Notes under the pieces: model-generated
What the model saw: only the letters and a program-made list of their open reading frames with translations
Told to the model about the DNA's origin: nothing
The model's database searches: none
Translations under genes and position numbers: made by a program
Part shown: positions 54,690 through 64,000 of the stretch, piece by piece
Layout: each line of letters opens with the position of its first letter
How positions within the stretch are numbered: position 1 is the first letter of the stretch
From: Septoria linicola
Taxonomy: Eukaryota; Ascomycota; Dothideomycetes; Mycosphaerellales; Mycosphaerellaceae
Direction of reading: 5' to 3'
DNA length: 64,000 bases
Assembly (NCBI GenBank): GCA_024114885.1
Contig: CP099418.1
Location: forward strand, 930,001 to 994,000

Positions 54690-57600
54690 TCAAAATCTAG
54701 TCACGGCAGTAGCACAAGTACTTCCAGCTGTGCATGTGGTCACAGTGAAGGTAGGGAACACGGTCGTGCTACGAATGTTCTTGCACACAGTAACGGTGAC
54801 CACGCGTGGTGGCAACGTGGAGCTACCGGTGGCGGTCGGGCGAGGGGAAGTGCCAGAGACCAATGTCGTCGGAGTGCTGCTCGTTGGCGAGGCAAATACG
54901 CCCGTATAGCTGCTTGGTTGACCTGGCGAAGAAGACGTCGCCGGGATTCCGCTTGGGCTACCACTCAGATAGCTGCTTGGTGAGCTTGAAGAGCCAGTCG
55001 CCGAGCTTCCACTTGGGATGCTGCTGAGCGAGCCGGAGACGACCGACGAAGAAGACAATCCTGTCGCAGAAGTCGCAGAGGATTGCGAGGGACTTCCAGG
55101 GTACTGGCTTGGAGGACCAGCGCTACTTGTCGAAGACGTGACAGAGGTGATGGTATCAGATTGGCCTGGATAGCCACTCGGCAAACCCGCGCTGCCTGTC
55201 TGCGTTGAAGAGGTGGAAGACGACGTTGCTGTAAAAGTGACAACAGGGTAGCCACTTGGTCGACCAGGGACGGCATCGGCCTTGAACAATGCAATCGTAC
55301 CATCAGATGGACTGAGGGTGTCGATGGAGCTGAAGTACTCGCATCCGCCTGGTCGAAAATTGACAGCGACACAAGCATCGCCATAGATCTCACAACCGAA
55401 CATGCAGACCTCAGGAGTGACAGCTTGGCGTTTGTAGTTGTTGGCGATGTCATTGTCTAGTGGAAGACCGCCAATTGCCATGTCACATTCGACCCAGTAC
55501 GAACCAGAGTTGCCAGTGTAGTTACGTCCGTTATCAGCCGGACACGAGAGTTCCGTGGCTGACGGGCCACCAGCGCTGCTCGTCGAAGACATACCGCCGC
55601 TGTAGCTTGGTGCCGGACTGCCGGAAGGAGTGCCGGTCGTCAATGTTGGCAGTCCATCGGAAGCTGACAGAGATTGCGAGACCTGAGAAGTGGAAGCAGA
55701 GTTGGGTGTGTTTGAAGGACTGGTGTAGCTCGATGGACCAGTGATTGCTGATGAGATAAGGCTGCTCGATGACAGGACGACGCTACTGCTCTCCGTGCTC
55801 GTTGTGGGACTTGGCACTGGAGTCACAATGATTGTGACTGGTCCTGAGAACACCGGAGAGCTCTGCGATGATATGATAGATGCTGACGAAGGAGGCTCAT
55901 ATGCGCTTGGCGAAGAAGCAGTCGACTGGCTGGTCGAGGGTGACATCGCATCGGACGAGGATTGCGTGGTGCTCGTGTAGGTCGTGGCGTCCCAAGACGA
56001 TGTCGAGGATGGTAATGTTGCAGATGGGGTTACATATCCTGGCGGCGGCTCTGGGTAGGGCACAATCTCAGCTGCAACAGCGCCTGGGACAGTAGTAGTA
56101 CCAGTGATCTCGCTGAGTAGAGTGCATTCATATCCGATGAAATTGACACCTTTGCAGCTAGGCGTCATATCGCAAGCCGACTGACATGTCGCAATATTTG
56201 GTAACGGAATGCGCTCGGCGAAGCCCCTGAACTGTCTCGCAAGTAGTGATCGTCGTCTCTCAGTTGGTGGAACGAAAGGCTCAGTGTCATAAGGAGGCGG
56301 CAATACCACCTCACTATCGTCGATCGTTGTACCTGTAAAGGCAACTCCACAAGTAACATTGTATGCATTCTCGTTCGAGGCACACGTTGTGTTGCTGGCG
56401 ATATTGTTACAGACGTCCTCCGCAGTGCCAGTTGGGCAAGCCGGTGGTGGCATGTACTCGATGACTGGCACAGAACTGGTTGTTGTGATCTGCTCTGCAG
56501 ATGTCTGAGTTGACGGCGGAGTCGTGATCACTTCAGCAGATGAGGATATTTGCAGTGAGCTTACAGGGCTCGACACCTGGCTCGAAGAGAGTGGTAGGGA
56601 AGACGGTACACCGACGCTTCTGCTTGGCGTGATGAAGTCGCTGGTCGACACTGCGCTGGTGAGCACGGGGCTGCTGATCGGCGAGCTGACAATGGCGCTG
56701 GACAGTTGAGACGACGACGACGAGATTCCTGGAGCAGATGTGCTGACAATTGTCACGCTGGAAAGTGGTCCGCCAATGCTTGCGGACGATAAAGGCACCA
56801 GAGAGCTGAGGCTTGAGGAGCTTGTAGCTGGGCCAACGCTCGAGGATAACAAGGAGCTGGAGACTTGACCGATGCTGGAGGAGAGTAGGGAGCTTGACAC
56901 CTGGCCGATGCTCGAGGATGTCGACGAGCTTGAGATCTGGACAATACTTGAAGATACCAAGGAGCTAGAAGCTTGGCCACTGCTGGAAGGCACCAATGAG
57001 CTTGAGATTTGGCTGGCACTTGAAAGTGTCAACGAGCTCGAGATCTGACCAATGCTGGAGGTTGACAACGAGCTGGTGACTTGGCCATTTGTGGAAGATG
57101 CCAGCGAACTTGAGATCTGACCGATGCTTGACGACAGCATTGAGCTTGAGAGCTGCCCATTGCTTGTCGGCACACTGGAAGAGAATGTGTTTGTAATCTG
57201 CGGCGTCGTGCTACTGGTCGGTATGCTTGTGGTGAAGACAGGCGGCAGCGATGAGGACGAAGTCGTGGTCCGAGTCGTTCGCGTCGTGCTGAAAAATGGC
57301 GTTGGAACGCCACTTGCGCAGGATCTGCTCGTTCTCGCTGGCAGTGGCTGATCTGGGCCATCGTAATAGTCAATATTGATACCAGCGACGACACCATCCC
57401 GGACCTCATTGAAGCGGTCGTTGCCGTAGCTCGGTGCTTTAAGGTAGCAGAAGCCTTGGAAGTAAGACCAGCTGATGCACACTCCGACAGAGCCACTCGA
57501 GCACAGCGCAAAACAGTCGTTGAAGCTGGCCGCTGTTATGGCAGGGTACGTGCCTCCGGCAACAGTCTCGACACCGCAGCCAAGAATGTAGTTGACGCCG

Positions 57601-60600
57601 CAGTTGTCTTGCACAATTTGTCGGTCATTAGCCGGGCATGAGAACTGAGGTCTCCCTGTCGCTGTTGCAACCGCTTGTCGGGTGTTGATGGAGCTAGAGC
57701 TGGAGCTAGAAGTAGTCGTCGTTGTTGTAACCACGAAGTTGCTGCTTGTCGAAAGCAACGAAGATGTGACGCTGATCGCATTTGTGCTTGTCGTGACGGG
57801 CAGCGAGCTGCTTATAGAGGCAAGAAGGCTCGAGGAAGAAGAGCTGCTGCTGATCGCAAGGCTTGAAGATGGGGACACACTCAGTTGCAGTGATGTCGAC
57901 GAACCTGTAAGCGCACTGTTAGTTCCTGAGCTGCTGAAGAGATTTGTCAATGTGGCGAGCGTAGACGATTGCTGGGAGCTTGTTGATGTCGTGGTAGTTT
58001 GGAGTGAGATGCCGGCAGATGTGGATGGCGTATTGGTCGTGCTGTAGGTCACGCTGGGTACTGTTGTTGTTGACAGGACGAAGCTCGTCAAGCTTTGTCG
58101 CGTACTGCTGGACACCTGACTGGAAGATGTCGAGCTTGATGGCAGGCTGGACAAAGGGCTGCTGCTGAATGAGCTCGAAGACACGCTCGGAATTGCCGTC
58201 GTAAAAGCTGAAGTACTGCTTAGCGTTTGACTCGCAGATGAGAACGCCGAAGAGCTTGCTGATGGAGTGGATGACGGGTTCGAAATTGTGTTCACAGAGC
58301 TGAAAGTACTACTCTGCGATACAGATGAGGATGTCGAAACCTGCGTGCTGCTGGAAAGCAACCCGCTGCTAGATGTGCTCGATGATGAGATAGACGGGGC
58401 GCCGGACGAGCTTGATTGGGACGACGACGAAGTGGTCCCCGGTTGCGAGCTGCTAGACAAGACTCCGCTCGTGGACAAGCTCGAGGTGGTGACAATGGAG
58501 CTCAGAATGCTGCTCTGAGACGATGTGATGGTCGAGCCTGTTTGCGCGCTGCTAGAGATCACACCTGTGCTTAAAGAGAAAGTCGATGATGTGCTCTGGA
58601 CAATGGTCGACGATCCAGGTGTCGTGTTCGAAGAAGAAGAGAGGCTCGATGTCGTTGACAAGCCAGGCAACGCGCTAGAAGTAGTGCTCGAGGATGAAGA
58701 GATGCTGCTAAGTGTAGACATCGTTGATGTCACTGATGCCTGAGTCGTGCTCGAGAGTAGACTACTGGAGAGGAGCGTGGAAGATGCTTCCGAGACCGTA
58801 GACGCTGGGCTCGATAGACCGCTGGATGACGATGAGGAGCTTGACGTGATCGAAAGGCTTGATGGAACGCTTGTCATCGTGCTTGACGAAGCAGAAGAGC
58901 TGCTTTGAGATACTGTAGAAGTCGCCGAGGTCTGAGCAGTGCTTGACAGCAAGCTGCTAGTGAGAATGGTCGACGATGTCGGCGTGATCGAAGATGCGGA
59001 GCTCTGGACACTGCTCGATGATGACGATAATCCGGTTGTTGTCATTAAGCCCGTTTGAATCGTGAACACCGCTGGCGACGTTACGCTAAATGTAATCGTG
59101 CTGCTCATTGATGTCGATTGGCTTGTTGAGGAAGTCGTGCTCGATGCCGACACAGAGAAACTGCTGGTAGACATTGCCGTGCTGGACATGGCGAGAGTGC
59201 TGCTTGGGGCTGAGCTTGATCCTGAGTCCGAGGATGACGAACTCGTGGCGGAAATGGAAGTTGTAGGTGAGCTAGATGCCGATGAGCTCGACGGGCTGAG
59301 CGTGGTTGTCGACAGCAGAGATGGAGAAGTCCCTGCCGAAACAATCGGACTGGAGGACGATCTTGAGCTGGTTGAAATCGTCACGCTGGCCGCCGAGCTG
59401 CTCAGGCTCAGAAACGAAGTCGTCTGGAAGCTGGACGAAAGCGAACCTGATGAACTCGTTGAAGAACTGCTTGTGCCCTGCAAAGTAGAAGTCTGCGAGC
59501 TGGACAATCTCGAGGAAGATGTCGTGATGGCGGGACTGGTAGAGAGACCAGAGCTTGATGACACAGGTTGTGACGAGGTCGACACCACGGATGACTGAGT
59601 CAAGCTGCTGGGTCGTAGGGTGCTGGAAGCAGATGTCGAGCTCAGCGCAATAGTTTGCGAACACTGAGGTGCAGGCGCAACGTGACCTGCCAACAGGGCA
59701 GGCCGGATGATTGCCACAGTGTTGGCCTCCGTCCTCAAGGTCTGCTGTCCATTGAAGGTTTGAAAATAGCAGTACCCTCCAGCATACGCTATGCCATAGC
59801 ATTGAACGGGAACGCCTGCACCGTTAGGCTGAGAGGTGAATGTGCCGTTGCTGCACCTGGTGAAACACTCTGCAAAATTGGTCGTTTGTAGCATGTTCGG
59901 CCAGGCTGTCTGACCAGGGATGTTCCTATCGCACCCAATGTAGTACTGAACACCCGCTGCATCGGTGATCGTTTTGCCATCGTCTCCAGGGCAACTGCCC
60001 GACGCGACTCCATAGTAACCGCCCGTGCATGAGGGAGGAGCTGCTGAGGAAGTGGTTGACAAGGTATTGCTCGCAGTCGAGCTTCCAGTTTGGCTCGAAA
60101 CCGAACTAGAAGAGGCCGATGACGTGATTGGAGAAATTTGTGCGGGTGATGAAGATGTCGAAATACTCTGCGTTGTTGAGAAGCTTGACATCGGCCCAGA
60201 GAGCGAGAGGCTGAGCGTAGTAGAAGACCCAGTCGAGCTAGCCGAATTGGAAGAGGTGGCGAAGCTGACAGTCAATGAAGATGTCGAGAGCACGTTACTC
60301 GAAGAGGACACAGAGCGCCTGCTCGAGCTCGATTGCGTGGTACTGAGCTGAGTCGTTGACTGTGTTGATTGACTCGAACTCAGCGAGCTCGAGAGCGAAG
60401 TTGACAGAAATGACACAGTTGAGCTAGTAGAAAGTGTCGTAGATGATGCCGCGGTCGAGCCGGTCGATGGACCGCTAGAAGTACTTCCGGTCGTGGATTG
60501 AGTCGGTGGGGTGAGAGACGACGATGCTGTGCCGCCAGTGCTTGAAGTCGACGAAGAGATGCCAATCGAGGAGGTTGTGAAGCTGCTGCTGGAGCTACTT

Positions 60601-63600
60601 TGGGTTGAGATACTCGATGGAAATGATGAGGAGGAGGAGGAAGAAGAAAGGGCCGAGCTCGAAGTCAAGCTCGACGATGACAAGGTGTTAGAAGAGGAAG
60701 ATGGGGTCGATGTGAACGTACTCAAGGTGAGGGTGCTGGAGGAGGCAGTCTAAGAGAGTCAGCAAGTGGACGAATGTCGGGCTTGGTTTCTGGCAAGTGC
60801 TCCTCTGTATTGGCAGGAAGCAACGCAGCTTGACTTACCGAGAGGGAGCTCGATGTCTGCGTCGAAGTCTAATGCGCTGTTAGCAATGATCTTGCACCTG
60901 AATGAGGGTATCATACAGCGATGGTCGAAGTGAAAGATGGCGCAACTCCAGTCTGACCATATGTTCTCTTGATGGCGGCAACATTGTTCGGATAGCTGTT
61001 GACACCATTTGGCCTGTAGAAATAGTTGACTCCGTTGAGTAGTTGCTTCTGATAACAAGTACCCGCGCCGGCACCAGTCGTGCTTCCCGCGGATGAAAGC
61101 CAGGTGAAGCCTGAGCAAAGCGCGTTGCTATCACACGTCGCGAAGCAGTCTTGGTAGCCAACAGTCGTGGTATCGAAGGGCTGCAGATCCGATCCCCAGA
61201 TATCTGACTGACACATGATGTTGTAGAGTATACCGGCTGGATCGGCTACTACAGTGCCGTTCACACCCGGACATGCGGTTGGCGAGCCAACAATTATTGA
61301 GGTTGAAGACGTGGCCGAGGAAGTGGTGCTTGTGCCAGAACTGCTGGAGCTGCTCGAAGTGGTCGATGCTTGGGAGGCCGTCTTGTAGAGTTAGCAGAGA
61401 TGGTTATGTCAGTGGCACATGAGACATACAAGTGTGGAGGACGTGAAAGATGCGGTCGTCTAGAGAAAGTGTCAGCTGTGGCAGGTCTTACTTAGAAAGG
61501 TTCGTCATACCGCAGTCGCAGGCACTGTTGTAGATCCCAACGAGCTCGAGATGCTGCTGGAGCTTGAGAGCCCTGTCAAGACAGAAGATGTGCTTGAGGA
61601 AGGCAGTCCAGATGATGTGGACGATCCTGTGCTGGTCTGCGCGGTGGAAGACGACAATTGTGACGTTGTGGTGCTACTACTCAATGCTTGTGAAGAGGAT
61701 AGCGAAGATGTACTGCTACTTGGTGTAGCAGAAGACGAAAGCGTAGTCGTGCTGCTGCTCAAGGTCTGGGACGTCGATAGCTGCGATGTGCTGCTACTCA
61801 GTACCGTGGAAGAAGACTGTGATAGTGTGCTGCTGCTCTGCGAAGAGGAGGTAAACTGCTGCGATGTGCTGCTGCTGAGCCCCGTGGAAGAGGACGGCTG
61901 GGATGTGCTGCTGCTCTGCGTCGTCGACGAAGACTGCTGTAATGTGCTAGTGCTCTGAGTTGTAGACAAGGATAGCTGTGATATGGTGCTGCTCAGCGCG
62001 GAAGAAGAAGAAGGCGGTTGCGAGGTGGTGCTACTACTCTGCGCCGTGGACGAAGAAGGTGGCTGCGATGTGCTGCTGCTGCTGCTCTGTGCCGTGGACG
62101 AAGACTGCTGTAATGTCGAAGTACTACTGCTCGATGTTGGAGAAGTTGCTGACGACTGTGATGTGCTGCTGCTCGGCGCCGTAGAAGACGACAGTTGTGA
62201 CGTCGTGCTGCTACCACTCAGACTCTGAGAAGAGGACTGCTGTAACGTGCTGCTGCTCTGGGAGGTCGATGAAACTCCAGTTGATGCAGAAGACGTGCTG
62301 ACCACAGGTGGCGAAGCGATCTTGTACACAGCGACGTTTCTTTGGTTTCCGGGTGTGATGAAGCTGACTGTGCCACCCTTGTAGTAGCAGGTACCGCCTC
62401 CAGAGCCATCTGTCGCCACGTTCTCTGTTTGAGACTGCCAGCTGAAGCCAATGCATTGTGGATTTGCGTCACATCCGATCATACACCCAGTGTAGCCGGT
62501 CTCTGAGCGTCCGCTCGCCTGGTTGGGAACACTGCCACCACTTGTTTCACCATAACACTGAACTCGATACGATTGTCCACGAGAGGTGGTGACATTGGTG
62601 TTGCTGACGCCTGGACATGCTCCGGGAGCAGGATAGGAGCCAGCTGGTGGATCAGCGGTAGGCGACGCAGCTGGATTTGCATCGTTAGTGACATGGCCTT
62701 GGAGGACAAGGAATGTGAGCTCAAGGATCTCACTCACTTGCTGCTGTTGTTGAAACAGAGGAGATCGTGCCTGATAGCTCGAAATTAGACTATGATCGGT
62801 CTCATGGCTCACAACGGCAAAAGACATCGACATACCACTAATACTACTACTGCTCGATGGAGGCGGGTTACTGGCACCTGTTCCAGCGATTCGATAGGCA
62901 CCGAGCGTAGCAGGAGGAGGGTTGAAGAAGACCATGGCCTGATTGGTATATGCTGCTTTCAAGTAGCATGTTCCGGCGCCAAGAGCATCTGACGAACCAG
63001 CATACGAAAATCCGGCACAATTTGGCGTCGTATCACAGATTGTAAAGCAACCTGGGTAGCCGTTGGTCGTAGCTCGATTTGGAAGAATGTCTGTACCGTA
63101 GACGTCTGAGCCACAGCGGACTGCCCATGTTGAGTTCCCCGCTGTAAGCGTTTGATCTGCGGCGGGACATGCTGCCGGAGATGTGTTCGCGGCCGCCGAG
63201 GTGGACGTGGTCGCAGAGCTCGATATGGTCGAAGAGCTGGTGGGTATGGTCGGAGAGCTAGACACGCTCGCAGAGCTGGATATGGTCACAGAGCTGGATG
63301 AGGTTGCAGAGGACGTCGTGACTGAGGAAGAGCCTGTAGACACACTGTTAGAGATCACACTAAAACTGGCAGTGGAGGATCCGCTGGAAATGCTGCTGGA
63401 CAGGCTGGAAACACTGCTGGACGTCGATAGCGACAGGCTAGATGAGCCAGTGTTTGATGAAACGCCTATGAACGAAATATTAGTATTGTAGTTTCAAGCA
63501 TGATTTATTGCAAGCGGGTTCGGGTTCAACGATTTGAGTTCTGATCCCCTGTTAGCTTGGATTCAATGAGCAGGAGAGCGGCGTGGCGTCTCACGGTGGC

Positions 63601-64000
63601 TTCGATCTACCACACGCAATAGTTCACAGGCCCGCTTCGGAACATCGCGTTACATACAGTAGGCTGGGATGTAGCGATCGAAAGGCGCGAGGACGCTATC
63701 ACAGGAATGTTAGCGCAATCCATGTCTGCTCGTGGGCATCGCGAGGGGCGATGCCGTACTACTGGAACTGATGGCTGGTGTCCGGCCTGTTCCCCAGGAC
63801 GAGGTCTGTCGATAGAAGAAGTCCATGAATTCCTGCGAGCTGTCGAAGCCTGTGTTGGCAGTAGTGGCATACTCGTGCACATGTCCAGTAAGCATGACTT
63901 GGGTCAAGATTCCTTGAGGAGCGCCATATTCGTATCTGACACCACCTATACCAACCGATCCACGAATGTTCAGAGGTGTGCTAACATTTGTCGTCGGGTA
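54690..64000 (-). CDS. giant Ser/Thr-rich surface-type protein with seven PAN/apple-like modules (5' partial)
   Basis: Inferred exons: 63763-64000 (partial), 63658-63695, 63531-63540, 62836-63465, 62738-62770, 61511-62670, 61430-61459, 60917-61381, 60839-60868, 54690-60749. All phases agree, giving at least 2,897 aa. The right-edge segment (SVGIGGVRYEYGAPQG, VMLTGHVHEY) may end a hydrolase-like domain, unidentified. Seven cysteine-rich modules begin CPxx and have FxxCxxxC plus later Cys: 62875-63170, 62300-62625, 60955-61280, 59685-60010, 57330-57650, 56050-56450 and 55270-55550. They resemble fungal PAN/apple folds, which bind carbohydrate or protein. Linkers are almost pure Ser/Thr, suggesting dense O-mannosylation. 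The C-terminus (VCKNIRSTTVFPTFTVTTC...) lacks a GPI signal. Secretion is inferred; the N-terminus is outside. The 10-nt exon is the weakest link: if unspliced, an upstream gene would stop at 63526 and the giant gene would lack a start. Confidence 0.72.
56835..57158 (-). repeat. 36-bp tandem repeat in the giant protein (12-residue unit)
   Basis: Nine consecutive 12-residue units of the GQxSSSLxSSSI type (for example GQISSSLASSTN, GQVSSSLLSSSI twice), 324 bp. The last complete copies are nearly identical, which suggests recent expansion. Confidence 0.8.

Noticed and set aside
59062..59598. 178-codon plus-strand frame, very acidic, Val/Leu/Glu/Asp-rich, and similar ones at 57682-58047, 61551-61958 and 63183-63491
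   Set aside because: These are antisense shadows of the Ser/Thr-rich repeats of the giant minus-strand gene: Ser/Thr codons read backwards give acidic and aliphatic residues without stops.
1..64000. Secondary-metabolite or other functional gene cluster
   Set aside because: No synthase, transporter or cluster regulator is present; the genes are unrelated housekeeping and surface-protein genes.

Overview
This window is nuclear DNA of a filamentous ascomycete (Pezizomycotina). The genes carry many short introns (about 43-153 bp) with GTAAGT/GTATGT/GTGAGT donors, CTAAC/CTGAC-type branch sites and CAG/TAG acceptors. The conserved proteins are fungal: Nsa2, Sen1, Amd1, Abp1, a Reg1-type PP1 regulator, a Bli-4-type dehydrogenase and a fungal bL21m. 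A Dothideomycete is my guess; nothing in the sequence proves the class. I see no plasmid, phage, CRISPR or biosynthetic cluster, and I recognised no tRNA or rRNA gene.

Layout. 1-52: N-terminus of a gene leaving the left edge. 388-8252: an unknown disordered protein, an ELMO/CED-12 protein and a Reg1-like PP1 regulatory subunit, all on the minus strand. 7749-10784: a 3 kb stretch with no convincing gene. 10785-12102: a Bli-4-like short-chain dehydrogenase. 13164-17693: a large F-box protein, divergent from ABP1 (18237-20746). 21180-22956: NSA2 and mitochondrial bL21m, divergent from a 195 bp promoter. 23569-24694: NAD(P)HX dehydratase. 25169-29186: a ubiquitin-specific protease gene with a duplicated exon, a premature stop and a frameshift. 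30120-30530: an AT-rich island resembling a RIP-degraded repeat. 30657-31256: a small disordered protein. 31537-34905: AMP deaminase. 35681-39001: a protein with many WG/GW motifs. 39567-40387: peroxisomal PMP24. 41099-44154: a fungal-specific disordered protein. 46067-52093: the SEN1 helicase. 52625-54423: a DFGDF-motif protein with a frameshift at a C run. 54690-64000: a giant Ser/Thr-rich cell-surface-type protein with seven cysteine-rich PAN/apple-like modules, running off the right edge.

Most genes are housekeeping: ribosome biogenesis, transcription termination, purine and NADH repair metabolism, actin patches, peroxisome membrane. They do not form one pathway. The unusual content is the giant modular surface protein with microexons, the exon duplication and lesions in the protease gene, the WG/GW-rich protein, and two frame breaks at C runs that may be real or base-calling errors. 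Exon boundaries were inferred by hand from splice motifs and frame arithmetic; no alignment or RNA evidence was available.
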